Source: Hymenobacter sp. 15J16-1T3B
GTDB taxonomy: Bacteria > Bacteroidota > Bacteroidia > Cytophagales > Hymenobacteraceae
Reading direction: 5' to 3'
Assembly: GCF_020711235.1 (NCBI RefSeq)
Contig: NZ_JAJFAV010000003.1
Coordinates: 124,001-188,000 of the forward strand
Length of the DNA stretch: 64,000 bases
Under the pieces are notes generated by a model. The model was not told the DNA's origin and ran no database searches. It worked only from the letters and a program-made list of their open reading frames with translations. A program made the translations under genes and the position numbers. Shown piece after piece: positions 40,257 to 48,043 of the stretch; within the stretch, counting starts at the first letter, position 1, and every line of letters starts with the position of its first letter.

Positions 40257-41507
40257 TCACAATTTTACAAATTCACCAACTGCCCGCAGGATGCGCGCCG
40301 TGGCGCCGGCCTCGCGCTGCACGTAGGTCCGGGCGCGCTGGCCCAGTTCGGCGCGCCGCGCCGCGTCGGCGAGGAGCGGGGTCAGGCGGGCCTCCGCTTC
40401 GGCGGCGGTGGTTACCACGAAGGCCGAGCCTTGGGCCACCAGGTCGCGGGCCTCGCGAAACTTCTCGTAGCGCGGGCCGAAGAGCAGGGGCAGGCCGAAG
40501 GCGGCGGCCTCCAGCGTATTGTGCAGGCCTTTGCCGAAGGCCCCGCCGATGTAGCCCAGGTCGCCGGCGCGGTACAGCTCACGCAGCAGCCCAATGTTGT
40601 CGATGAGCAGCACCCGGGCCTGGGCCACGGTGGCGGCGTCGGCGCGGGAGTAGCGCACCACCCGGCCGGGCAGCGCGGCTTCTACTTGCTGCAGGTGCGC
40701 CTCGTTGATTTCGTGCGGGGCGACAACTATGCGCAGCTCGTCGGCGTGGCGCTGCAGGCTGGAGGTGAGCACGTCCACGTCGGGGGGCCACACCGAGCCG
40801 GCCACCAGCACCGGGGCCGCGTCGGCGGTGAAAGCGGCCACGATGGGCAGCTCCCGGGCCGGCGCCGCGGCTGTGGCCGCCACCGTGTCGAAGCGGGTGT
40901 CGCCGGCCACCGTTACCTGCGTAATGTGAATGCCGCGCAACAGGCGGGCCGAAGCTTCGTCCTGGGTAAAGAGGTGCGTGAGCTGGCCCAGCACCCGGCG
41001 GAAAAAGCCCCCCCAGGGCTTAAAAAATATCTGCTCGGGCCGGAAAATGGCCGATACGCAAATGGTGGGCACCTGCCGACGCTTCAGCTCGGCCAGGTAG
41101 TGGTACCAAAACTCGTACTTGACGAAGATGGCCAGCGCGGGCTGCACCGCCGCCACGAAAGCCCGGGCGTTGGCCGCCGTGTCGAGCGGGAGGTAGAACA
41201 CGTAGTCGGCGCCGGGCCAGTCCTTGCGCACCTCGTAGCCCGAAGGCGAAAAGAAGGTCAGTACCAGCCGGTGGCCGGGGTACTGCTGGCGCAGGGCCTC
41301 CAGCAGCGGCCGGCCCTGCTCAAATTCGCCCAGCGAGGCGCAGTGCAGCCAGATGCGCGGGGCCGCGTCGTCGGCTAGGCGGGCCTGCAGCCGCGGCCGC
41401 CAGTTGCGGCGGCCGTCCACCCACTGCCGGGCTTTCGGCACGAAGGGCGCCGCGAGGCGCAGCAGCAGGCCGTAAAGGTGCAGGGCGAGGGAATAAAGGA
41501 AAACCAA
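40257..41507 (-). CDS. waaA: 3-deoxy-D-manno-octulosonic acid transferase
   Basis: A 416-residue Kdo transferase that adds Kdo to lipid A precursors at the inner membrane. It has an N-terminal membrane-binding helix (VFLYSLALHLYGLLLRLA), W-L-H-C-A-S-L-G-E-F-E-Q-G-R-P (the catalytic Glu region), T-F-F-S-P-S-G-Y-E, V-K-Y-E-F-W-Y, and a GT-B C-terminal half with G-G-A-F-G-K-G-L-H-N-T-L-E-A. The start is TTG 41507; no ATG or GTG fits. A TAATTTTG box lies 82 bases upstream. Confidence 0.93.
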   Translation of the reverse strand: MVFLYSLALHLYGLLLRLAAPFVPKARQWVDGRRNWRPRLQARLADDAAPRIWLHCASLGEFEQGRPLLEALRQQYPGHRLVLTFFSPSGYEVRKDWPGADYVFYLPLDTAANARAFVAAVQPALAIFVKYEFWYHYLAELKRRQVPTICVSAIFRPEQIFFKPWGGFFRRVLGQLTHLFTQDEASARLLRGIHITQVTVAGDTRFDTVAATAAAPARELPIVAAFTADAAPVLVAGSVWPPDVDVLTSSLQRHADELRIVVAPHEINEAHLQQVEAALPGRVVRYSRADAATVAQARVLLIDNIGLLRELYRAGDLGYIGGAFGKGLHNTLEAAAFGLPLLFGPRYEKFREARDLVAQGSAFVVTTAAEAEARLTPLLADAARRAELGQRARTYVQREAGATARILRAVGEFVKL

Positions 41508-41589
41508 CGTGGGAAAGTCTTAGGGCTCGGGAAGGTCGAGCGGGGGAAAAGCCGCGGCGCAACAAAGCAGCGGCTGAGCGGAAACGCCG

Positions 41590-41597
41590 CAAAATTA
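41590..41597 (-). promoter_or_regulatory. -7 box TAATTTTG
   Basis: Exact TAnnTTTG on the minus strand, upstream of the Kdo transferase. Confidence 0.5.
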
Positions 41598-41640
41598 GCA
41601 GCTAGCCCGCCGGAATCACGTGCCGGGGGCGAAAACGAAA

Positions 41641-41667
41641 AAGCCCCGGCCAATTTGGCCGGGGCTT
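41641..41667. terminator. Terminator after the peroxiredoxin gene
   Basis: Palindromic stem AAGCCCCGGCC / GGCCGGGGCTT, preceded by a run of A on the plus strand (T on the minus strand). Confidence 0.75.
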
Positions 41668-41697
41668 ATAAGTCAGCAAACGCCTTGCTGGGGCATA

Positions 41698-42330
41698 CTA
41701 AGCGTGCTTGGCCAGGTAGCTAGCCACGCCTTCGCGGGTAGCCGACATGGCTTCTTTGCCTTCTTCCCAGTTGGCGGGGCACACTTCGCCGTTTTTCTCG
41801 AAGTACTGCAGGGCATCCACCAGGCGCATGGCCTCGTCGATGCTGCGGCCCAGCGGACCGTCGTTCACCAGCTGGTGGCGCACGATGCCGTCCTTGTCGA
41901 TCAGGAACAGGCCGCGGTAGGCTACGGGCGAGCCCACGAAAGTCATTTCGCCGGCTTCGTTGTAGTCGTAGTGGCCGCCGAGCACGTCGTAGTTGGCCGC
42001 AATGGTTTTGGTCGCGTCGGCCACCAGCGGGTAGGTCACGCCTTCGATGCCGCCCTTGTCGCGCGGGGTGCTCAGCCAAGCGAAGTGCGAGAAGTGCGAG
42101 TCGGTGGAGCAGCCCACGATGGCTACGCCTTTGGCTTCAAACTCTTCCAGTTTCTCCTGGAAGGCAATGATTTCGGTGGGGCAAACGAACGTGAAGTCGG
42201 CCGGGTAGAAGTAGAAGATGACGTGCTTCTTGCCCAGGTAACGGTCGAGCGAGAAATCCTCTTCGAATTCGCCGTCGATAACAGCGGTAGCTTTGAACGA
42301 GGGGGCACGCTTGCCTACGAGAACTGCCAT
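41698..42330 (-). CDS. Typical 2-Cys peroxiredoxin (AhpC/TSA)
   Basis: A 210-residue cytoplasmic peroxidase reducing H2O2 and organic peroxides. The peroxidatic cysteine is in D-F-T-F-V-C-P-T-E (about 50), and the resolving cysteine in G-E-V-C-P-A-N-W (about 174). Catalytic Arg region S-P-V-A-Y-R-G-L-F. A Fur/PerR-family gene lies 139 bases upstream on the same strand, which fits peroxide-responsive control. No separate -7 box is apparent, so co-transcription with the regulator is plausible. Confidence 0.95.
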   Translation of the reverse strand: MAVLVGKRAPSFKATAVIDGEFEEDFSLDRYLGKKHVIFYFYPADFTFVCPTEIIAFQEKLEEFEAKGVAIVGCSTDSHFSHFAWLSTPRDKGGIEGVTYPLVADATKTIAANYDVLGGHYDYNEAGEMTFVGSPVAYRGLFLIDKDGIVRHQLVNDGPLGRSIDEAMRLVDALQYFEKNGEVCPANWEEGKEAMSATREGVASYLAKHA

Positions 42331-42469
42331 GGTAATGGGGTTGAGTGAAAAAGGGGTTGTTTGAGGTTGGTGGGACAGTTAAGCGGTGCGGTTGAGTGCA
42401 GGGTATACGCAAGCCCATGCACGCCGGCCGGCGTAACGGTCCGCGCAAAGGCTTTCAGGTCAGCGGGGT

Positions 42470-42913
42470 TCACTTGCGCACGCCGGTAATGTGCAAGGAG
42501 AAGGAGTGGGGCTGGAAATGCTCGAAGCCCCGGGCCGCAAAGAATTCCTGCAACAGCTGATCCAGCTTCGGGTCGCAGTAATCGATGATTTCCTGCGTGT
42601 CCTGGCAGACCAAGTGGTGGTGGTTGGTGCAATCCGTGTCGTAGCGGCGGCGGGTGCCGTCGGCATCGGCTACGCGCTTGAGCAGGCCCGCGGCCACGAA
42701 GGAATCCAGGGCCTTGTACACTGTGCCCAGCGAAATGGTGGGGTGCGCCGGCCGCACGCGGCGAAACACCTGTTCGGCCGTGGGGTGGCCGGGCAAGGTC
42801 AGCAGGGCTTCCAAAATCACCATGCGCTGCTGGGTGGCGCGCAGCCCGGCCTCGGTCAGGCGCTGGTGCAGCTGGTCACGGTCGGGCAGGGGCAGGAGGG
42901 TGGACGTACTCAC
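42470..42913 (-). CDS. Fur/PerR-family metalloregulator
   Basis: A 147-residue repressor. N-terminal winged helix: G-L-R-A-T-Q-Q-R, H-P-T-A-E-Q-V-F and T-I-S-L-G-T-V-Y-K-A-L-D. The C-terminal dimerisation domain has T-N-H-H-H-L-V-C in the metal site and a further Cys in D-Y-C-D-P. Only part of the double C-x-x-C structural zinc site of classical Fur is present. Its position in front of a peroxiredoxin favours PerR over Fur or Zur; this is inference. Start is GTG 42913; an AATnATT palindrome lies between promoter and start. Confidence 0.88.
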   Translation of the reverse strand: MSTSTLLPLPDRDQLHQRLTEAGLRATQQRMVILEALLTLPGHPTAEQVFRRVRPAHPTISLGTVYKALDSFVAAGLLKRVADADGTRRRYDTDCTNHHHLVCQDTQEIIDYCDPKLDQLLQEFFAARGFEHFQPHSFSLHITGVRK

Positions 42914-42919
42914 AGATAG

Positions 42920-42928
42920 GAATGATTC
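42920..42928. promoter_or_regulatory. Candidate PerR/Fur operator core
   Basis: GAATGATTC is a perfect 9-base palindrome containing the AATnATT core of PerR boxes. It lies between the -7 box and the GTG start of the regulator, an autoregulatory position. It is short, so it could be chance. Confidence 0.35.
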
Positions 42929-42935
42929 TCCGCAG

Positions 42936-42943
42936 CAAAAGTA
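42936..42943 (-). promoter_or_regulatory. -7 box TACTTTTG
   Basis: Exact TAnnTTTG on the minus strand, 22 bases before GTG 42913. Confidence 0.55.
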
Positions 42944-43041
42944 CGTCTATAAGCCGAACGGGCCCAAAAAGGTTTGCCGCGGCTCGCTGATATGTATCAG
43001 GAAAGCGGGTGGCGCGCCCAGTCCGCGGCAGTTGACGCATC

Positions 43042-43285
43042 GGTAGCACCAGCAGATGAGGGTGAGCCGGCACGCGGTAGCGCTGGCCGTTATTGCGAGA
43101 GAAGCGCGGCAATCCTACCTCTCGCAGCACGACGCTACTGCTGACAGCAGCCAAAAACATCACCGCCCGAGACTGGCATAGGCAGTTTCGGGCGGTTTTT
43201 TGGGGTAGTAGAAATTGTAGCGGCGTTGCTGCTTGGAGGAAGGATTGCTCTGTCGTGCCTGCTCGCAATGACAGTCGGTGCTACC
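43042..43285. repeat. Intergenic inverted-repeat element D
   Basis: Imperfect inverted arms 43076-43120 and 43238-43285 share GGTAGC, ATTGCGAG and CAATCCT blocks. The 5' flank (GGTAGCACCAGC, GGGTGAGCCGGC) also matches the complement of 61470-61530. A terminator hairpin lies between the arms. No ORF is supported between 42944 and 43297. Confidence 0.6.
43162..43201. terminator. Hairpin terminator inside repeat D
   Basis: Stem ACCGCCCGA / TCGGGCGGT with an inner ACTG/CAGT pairing, followed by T7 on the plus strand and TTTTT on the minus strand a few bases out. It can terminate the aspartate kinase transcript. Confidence 0.6.
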
Positions 43286-43297
43286 GGCGTGGTAACA

Positions 43298-44587
43298 CTA
43301 CGCCCGCGCCACAAACTGAAACGTCTGCCGGGTGCGCTGCTCCAGCAGCAGCTCCCGCCCCTGCGTCAGCTGGCTGATGGCCTCCGGGGTGTAGTTTTTG
43401 ATGGTATACAGCTCCAGGCCGGTGTTGTAGTAGATGGTGAACTGCTCGCGCAACTGTTCCAACAGCTTGCGCAGGCGGTACTCGTGCCAGTCGGTGCACA
43501 CCGAGAAACTGATGGCCGAGTTTTGCATCAGGTTGATTTTTAGTCGCACCTGGGCCAGCGTGCCGAAAATAACTTCCAGGTTTTCCTCCGAGATGAACGT
43601 GAGGTCCTTGGATTCGAAAGACACCAGGCACTGATCGGTTTTGCGAATCAGCGCCGGGGCTAAGGTGCCGTGCTTGCAGTCGTGAATCTTGGTGCCCTCG
43701 GCCGCGGGGTCCACAAACGACTTGACGTACAGCGGAATGCGCCGCACGGCCAGCGGCTTGATGGTCTTGGGGTGAATCACCGAGGCTCCGTAGTACGCCA
43801 TTTCGATGGTTTCCTGGTAGCTGATTTCGGGGTAGCGCACCGTGTCGGGGAAGATTTTTGGGTCGGCGTTGAGCAGGCCGGCCACGTCCTTCCAGATGGT
43901 CACCGACTCCGCCCCGAGGCAGTAGGCGAGGATGGCGGCCGTGTAGTCGCTCCCCTCGCGGCCCAGCGTGGTGGTTTGTCCGCTAGCCGTGCCGCCGAGG
44001 AAGCCTTGGGTGAGCACCACCCCGCGCTTCAGCCGCGGCGGCACTTGCTCGCGCACGTTGCGCTCGGTGGTGGCCCAGTCCACGCGGGCCTCGCGCCAGG
44101 CGTGGTCGGTGCGGATGAGCGGACGCACGTCCAGCCACTCGGCCCCCACGGCCGCAGCCACGATGCAGGTGGCCAGCAGCTCGCCGAAGCTCACCACTTG
44201 GTCGTACTGCCGGTCGTACTCGCCCTTCGAGAGCGTGGCCAGCCGGTCGCCGAGCTCCTGCAGCAGGTGGTGCAGCGCCCCGCTGCCCTGGCCGCAGGCG
44301 GGCACGCCGTCGTCGTTCAGCCCAGCGTCGGGCAGCAGACCCTGGGCGACTTCCACGTGGAAGCGGCGCAGCTCCGTGAGGGGCGCGGAATAGTCTTGGC
44401 CCGAGTGCGCCAGATGAAAAATATGCTCCAACGCGTTGGTTGTCTTGCCCATGGCCGAAACCACCACCAGAAGCGGTTGTCCATCAGGGTTCTGCCCCAG
44501 AATATGTTGCAGATTTTTTATCGCGGCGGCGTCCTTGACGGAGGCACCACCGAACTTATACACGCGGAGCGGCAGCGAAGATTGCAT
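43298..44587 (-). CDS. lysC: Aspartate kinase (monofunctional)
   Basis: A 429-residue cytoplasmic kinase phosphorylating aspartate, first step toward Lys, Met and Thr. N-terminal K-F-G-G-A-S (about 11-16), T-L-G-R-E-G-S-D-Y-T-A-A-I (about 206-218), and W-K-D-V-A-G-L-L-N-A-D-P. The C-terminal ACT region (about 325-425) reads N-L-E-V-I-F-G-T-L and I-N-L-M-Q-N-S-A-I-S-F-S. No homoserine dehydrogenase domain is fused. ATG 44587 lies four bases after a TACTTTTG box, suggesting a leaderless mRNA; it is divergent from fbp. Confidence 0.93.
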   Translation of the reverse strand: MQSSLPLRVYKFGGASVKDAAAIKNLQHILGQNPDGQPLLVVVSAMGKTTNALEHIFHLAHSGQDYSAPLTELRRFHVEVAQGLLPDAGLNDDGVPACGQGSGALHHLLQELGDRLATLSKGEYDRQYDQVVSFGELLATCIVAAAVGAEWLDVRPLIRTDHAWREARVDWATTERNVREQVPPRLKRGVVLTQGFLGGTASGQTTTLGREGSDYTAAILAYCLGAESVTIWKDVAGLLNADPKIFPDTVRYPEISYQETIEMAYYGASVIHPKTIKPLAVRRIPLYVKSFVDPAAEGTKIHDCKHGTLAPALIRKTDQCLVSFESKDLTFISEENLEVIFGTLAQVRLKINLMQNSAISFSVCTDWHEYRLRKLLEQLREQFTIYYNTGLELYTIKNYTPEAISQLTQGRELLLEQRTRQTFQFVARA

Positions 44588-44591
44588 GCGC

Positions 44592-44599
44592 CAAAAGTA
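44592..44599 (-). promoter_or_regulatory. -7 box TACTTTTG abutting lysC
   Basis: Exact TAnnTTTG; ends four bases before the lysC ATG. Confidence 0.6.
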
Positions 44600-44619
44600 G
44601 AAAGCGGGTCGAAAAGGCG

Positions 44620-44627
44620 TAGTTTTG
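44620..44627 (+). promoter_or_regulatory. -7 box TAGTTTTG for fbp
   Basis: Exact TAnnTTTG on the plus strand, 40 bases before ATG 44668; back-to-back with the lysC promoter 20 bases away. Confidence 0.6.
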
Positions 44628-44667
44628 TTACCCCCTGTTCCCGCTTTTTTCTCACTTTCCCACTGCT

Positions 44668-45702
44668 ATGGATCATCACCAGGACCGCCTCGCGCTGCCG
44701 GTCGGCACCACCCTCGACCGGTTTATCATGCGCAAGCAGGAGGACTTTCCTTACGCTACCGGCGAGTTGTCCCAACTGCTGCGCGACATCGCGCTGGCGG
44801 CCAAAATCGTCAACCGCGAAATCAACCGCTCGGGCCTGATTGACATCACCGGCGCCTACGGCCAGCAAAACGTGCAGGGCGAGGAGCAGCAGAAGCTCGA
44901 CGTCATTGCCAACATCCGCTTCATCCGCGCCCTGCGCAACGGCGGCGAAGTCTGCACGGTCATCTCCGAAGAGGACGAGGACATGATTCAGACCGGCAAA
45001 AACCAGGGCAAGTACGTGGTAGCCATCGACCCACTCGACGGTTCCTCCAACATCGACGTCAACGTCTCCATCGGCACCATCTTCTCGATTTACCGCCGCC
45101 AGTCGCCCATCGGGCAGGAGGGCACCCAGGAAGACTGCTTGCAGAAGGGCGTGCACCAAGTGGCCGCCGGCTACGTGATTTACGGCTCGAGCACCATGCT
45201 GGTGTACACTACCGGCGCCGGCGTCAACGGGTTCACCTACGAAGCCTCGCTGGGGGAATTCTTCCTCTCGCACCCCAACATCACCACCCCGCAAACCGGC
45301 AACATCTACTCCATCAACGAGGGCAGCTGGAATTCCTTCTCCGACGGGGTGAAGCAGTTCATCCAGTACTGCAAGGACGAGCAGTTTTCGGCCCGTTACA
45401 TCGGCTCTCTGGTGGCCGACTTCCACCGCAACCTGCTCAAGGGCGGCATCTACATCTACCCGGCCACGGCCAAAGCCGCCAACGGCAAGCTGCGCCTGAT
45501 GTACGAGTGCAACGCCCTGGCCTTCATCGTGGAGCAAGCCGGCGGCAAGGCCAGCAACGGCCACAAGCGTCTAATGGAAATCGAGCCCACTGAGCTGCAC
45601 CAGCGCTGCCCGCTCTACATTGGCTCGACGGAGCTGGTCGACAAAGCGGAGTCCTTCCTCTCGCCCGAGCCCGCCGAAGCCGTAGCCGCCCGCGAGGCGT
45701 AA
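44668..45702 (+). CDS. fbp: Class I fructose-1,6-bisphosphatase
   Basis: A 344-residue gluconeogenic enzyme hydrolysing fructose 1,6-bisphosphate to fructose 6-phosphate. Metal-binding E-E-D-E-D (about 100), [10 protein letters not shown] (about 119-128) and the substrate region [17 protein letters not shown] with [20 protein letters not shown]. Full-length for class I. The start at ATG 44668 is clean. Confidence 0.97.
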   Translation: MDHHQDRLALPVGTTLDRFIMRKQEDFPYATGELSQLLRDIALAAKIVNREINRSGLIDITGAYGQQNVQGEEQQKLDVIANIRFIRALRNGGEVCTVISEEDEDMIQTGKNQGKYVVAIDPLDGSSNIDVNVSIGTIFSIYRRQSPIGQEGTQEDCLQKGVHQVAAGYVIYGSSTMLVYTTGAGVNGFTYEASLGEFFLSHPNITTPQTGNIYSINEGSWNSFSDGVKQFIQYCKDEQFSARYIGSLVADFHRNLLKGGIYIYPATAKAANGKLRLMYECNALAFIVEQAGGKASNGHKRLMEIEPTELHQRCPLYIGSTELVDKAESFLSPEPAEAVAAREA

Positions 45703-45719
45703 GCACCTACTCTGGAAAT

Positions 45720-45757
45720 AAAAAAAGCCCCGCTGACGATTCAGCGGGGCTTTTTTT
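45720..45757. terminator. Bidirectional rho-independent terminator
   Basis: Stem AAAAAAGCCCCGCTGA / TCAGCGGGGCTTTTTT with loop CGAT and T7, between fbp and the DUF5606 gene. Confidence 0.85.
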
Positions 45758-45772
45758 GGGCGTTCCGGCCAA

Positions 45773-46351
45773 TTACTCGGCCTTCTTCGTCTTGCGTTTG
45801 GGCTTGTCGTCCGTGGCGGCTTCGGGGCTGCCCGCCGCGTCGTCGTCGGCAGCCGCCGACTGGTTGGGCACCGCGCCGGCCGTGCTCAGCGTGTCGGTGC
45901 TCGGGTCGGTTTCTTCCGCCCGCGTAGCGGCTTCGTCGCCCAGGGCCGCTTCGGCCGCTTGGTAGGGCAGGCGGCTGCTCACGGCCGAGTACCACGATAC
46001 CAGTTTCTTGATATCGGAGAGGTACACGCGCTGCCGGTCGTAATCGGGAATGATGTCGCCCAGGAAGCTGCTCAGCTCCGCGTCGGCCGACTTGTTGGTA
46101 ACGGGCAGTTGCTGACCGTATTTCTGGTAAATGCGGTCAAACACCTCCGTCAGCGGCACCGTGTAGTCCGGGTCCTCGGTGTAGATGCTGATTTCGTGCA
46201 GCAGCGAAACTTTGTTGCGGGCCGAAGCTACGGAGCGGCGCGCCTGCGGGTCCAGAGTTTCCACCAGCACGCCGTTGTTGGCGGGGCGCACGAGGCGGTA
46301 GAGGCCGGGCATGCCGCTGATGGCGGCAATTTCCCTCAGGTCGTAGGGCAT
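45773..46351 (-). CDS. DUF5606 protein
   Basis: A 192-residue cytoplasmic protein. The N-terminus L-R-E-I-A-A-I-S-G-M-P-G-L-Y-R-L-V (about 4-20) and L-V-E-T-L-D-P-Q-A-R are characteristic of the Bacteroidota family DUF5606; the conserved domain covers about 1-135. The last 50 residues are low complexity (Ala/Asp/Thr, ending K-P-K-R-K-T-K-K-A-E). Function unknown; the family is nearly restricted to this phylum. Confidence 0.85.
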   Translation of the reverse strand: MPYDLREIAAISGMPGLYRLVRPANNGVLVETLDPQARRSVASARNKVSLLHEISIYTEDPDYTVPLTEVFDRIYQKYGQQLPVTNKSADAELSSFLGDIIPDYDRQRVYLSDIKKLVSWYSAVSSRLPYQAAEAALGDEAATRAEETDPSTDTLSTAGAVPNQSAAADDDAAGSPEAATDDKPKRKTKKAE

Positions 46352-46384
46352 AAGCGGGGAATGGTAAGTGAGAAAAAAGCGGGG

Positions 46385-46861
46385 TTATTCGGCCACCGTA
46401 TTGGAGCCGGCAGCGCCCAACTTGAAGACGATGGGCAGGCTGGTCAGGATGGGGTATTCGGGCTTCTTGAATTGCAGCAGCTTCACCAAGCGCAGGGCTT
46501 CCTCGCCGGTGCCGCCGCCCACTTGCTTCACAAGCTTCACGCCGCTCAGGGTGCCGTCCGGGGTCAGCGTAAAGCTCACGATGCAGGTGCCCTGAATGCG
46601 GTTGCGACGGGCCATCAGCGGATACTTCAGCTCCTTGGCGATGAACGCGTTCAGGGCTTCCTGCCCGCCTTCGTAGTATTCCGCTACCGGCAGGGCCTTG
46701 GGCGCGGCCGTAGCAATTTTGGTGACCGGGTCTTGCGCCGGGGCCATTTCGGGGGCCGGGGCGGTGCCTTCGGTTTTCACTTTCACTTTTTGCTGGGCCA
46801 GGGCGGGCAGCGCAACCAGCGCCGACAGGCCCAGCGCCAGCGTGAAGGTGGTCTTTTTCAT
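46385..46861 (-). CDS. Periplasmic TonB C-terminal domain protein
   Basis: A 158-residue exported protein. A cleavable signal peptide (MKKTTFTLALGLSALVALPALAQ) replaces the usual TonB membrane anchor. A short linker starting K-V-K-V-K-T-E, then a TonB-C domain (about 60-150) with A-F-I-A-K-E-L-K-Y-P, A-R-R-N-R-I-Q-G-T and V-S-F-T-L-T-P-D-G-T-L-S. Because it is not anchored, it is unlikely to be a full energy transducer; Bacteroidota carry many such stand-alone domains of unknown use. Confidence 0.85.
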   Translation of the reverse strand: MKKTTFTLALGLSALVALPALAQQKVKVKTEGTAPAPEMAPAQDPVTKIATAAPKALPVAEYYEGGQEALNAFIAKELKYPLMARRNRIQGTCIVSFTLTPDGTLSGVKLVKQVGGGTGEEALRLVKLLQFKKPEYPILTSLPIVFKLGAAGSNTVAE

Positions 46862-46939
46862 GGTGAGGAGGGGTGGAAAAGAGAAGGAAACAAAACGACT
46901 GCGCAGCGCGCGTTCCGGCCTGGCAATTACGCTGCCAAT

Positions 46940-47557
46940 CTACGCATTCCCGTTCGTTTCGCGTACCTGCTGGTTGACCTCGTCGATAAAGGCCAGCACT
47001 TCGTCGCGCCCCTCCCGAGCCGAGGCCGAGGTGACAAACCAGCGCGGCAACTCCTCCCAGGTTTCGCCCATTTTGGCCAGGAAGCCTTCCACGTTCTGCT
47101 GGGTTTTGCCGGCCGATTGCTTGTCGGCCTTGGTGAAGGCCAGCACAAAGGGAATGCCCCGCTCGCCCAGTTCCTCAATAAACTCCAGGTCAACGGCCTG
47201 CGGGGGCAACCGCGAATCGATGAGCACGAATACGCAGCTCAGGTTTTCGCGCTTGGATAAATAGGCCCAAATCATTTTTCCCCATTTGGCGCGCGACTCT
47301 TTGCTGACGCGGGCGTAGCCGTAGCCCGGCAAATCGACCAAATACCAGTCGTCGTTGATAATAAAATGATTGATCAACTGCGTTTTGCCTGGCAACGACG
47401 ACGTTTTGGCCAGCGCCGACCGGCCCGTCAGCATGTTGATCAGCGAGGATTTACCCACGTTGGAGCGCCCGATGAAGGCGTATTCGGGCAGCGTAGGCGC
47501 AGGGCACTTGGCCACCTCGGTGTTGCTGGTCAGAAAACGAGCGTCGCGGATCTGCAT
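46940..47557 (-). CDS. engB: Ribosome biogenesis GTP-binding protein YihA/EngB
   Basis: A 205-residue cytoplasmic GTPase for 50S assembly. G1 G-R-S-N-V-G-K-S-S-L (about 30-39), G2 T in L-P-G-K-T-Q, G3 D-L-P-G-Y-G-Y-A (about 75), G4 T-K-A-D (about 143). Full length for the family. ATG 47557 has a TACTTTTG box 37 bases upstream. Confidence 0.96.
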   Translation of the reverse strand: MQIRDARFLTSNTEVAKCPAPTLPEYAFIGRSNVGKSSLINMLTGRSALAKTSSLPGKTQLINHFIINDDWYLVDLPGYGYARVSKESRAKWGKMIWAYLSKRENLSCVFVLIDSRLPPQAVDLEFIEELGERGIPFVLAFTKADKQSAGKTQQNVEGFLAKMGETWEELPRWFVTSASAREGRDEVLAFIDEVNQQVRETNGNA

Positions 47558-47594
47558 ATTTTACCGAACCTAAAAATGAGGTGAATTACCACCG

Positions 47595-47602
47595 CAAAAG
47601 TA
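47595..47602 (-). promoter_or_regulatory. -7 box TACTTTTG for engB
   Basis: Exact TAnnTTTG on the minus strand. Confidence 0.55.
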
Positions 47603-47782
47603 CGGCGTGGGGAATTAGAGATTATAAGTCCTATTTTTTCTGGGTTCGTATTAAATTTTTTGCTGCGCCCCTTGCTATTATTATTGTGCTTCTATATTTG
47701 TGCGGCTCCTAGTGGGTTTTTGAAACTTTTTTGCGACCGGCAAAATAACTGACCCTTAAGGCTCTGCTATGCTCTGGATAGG

Positions 47783-47800
47783 ATACGACGAAGGTCGTAT
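47783..47800. promoter_or_regulatory. Operator-like inverted repeat at the -33 region
   Basis: ATACGAC GAAG GTCGTAT: perfect 7-base arms with a 4-base spacer, 11 bases upstream of the TATCTTTG box. It would cover about -42 to -25 of the promoter. Confidence 0.45.
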
Positions 47801-47811
47801 TATAAAATTTT

Positions 47812-47819
47812 TATCTTTG
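47812..47819 (+). promoter_or_regulatory. -7 box TATCTTTG for the porE-like gene
   Basis: Exact TAnnTTTG; start codon at 48044 implies a 5' leader of roughly 220 bases. Confidence 0.6.
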
Positions 47820-48043
47820 CCCGCGGTAAATCCGGTTTTTCGGCCTTGCTGCGGGGGCTGGCTGCGCCACGGGTTTTTTAGCAAAATGCCCTGGGGGCCG
47901 CAAATTTCCCCGACAGCTACTAACCTTAATGCGGCTTTTAAGTATATAGGGACGCTTTTGCTAACCCTAGCCCCGTTTTTCGGGAGTACGCAAAGCACCG
48001 CATAACCCTTCTCTGCAACTCCATATTCCAAACTCCCCTTCCA

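Larger units (their letters stand above)
47603..48043. other. AT-rich regulatory gap and long leader upstream of the porE-like gene
   Basis: About 440 bases without a supported gene. The first half (47610-47760) is AT-rich. It holds an operator-like inverted repeat (47783-47800), a -7 box (47812-47819) and a leader of about 220 bases containing a short hairpin followed by six T (near 47860-47877), a possible attenuator. A 78-codon open frame (47769-48005) is not convincing. Confidence 0.5.

Noticed and set aside
46385-46861. Canonical TonB energy transducer
   Set aside because: It has a cleavable signal peptide instead of a membrane anchor, and no Pro-rich spanning region.
47769-48005. 78-codon open frame upstream of the porE-like gene
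   Set aside because: It overlaps the -7 box and operator-like repeat, and has no protein-like features.
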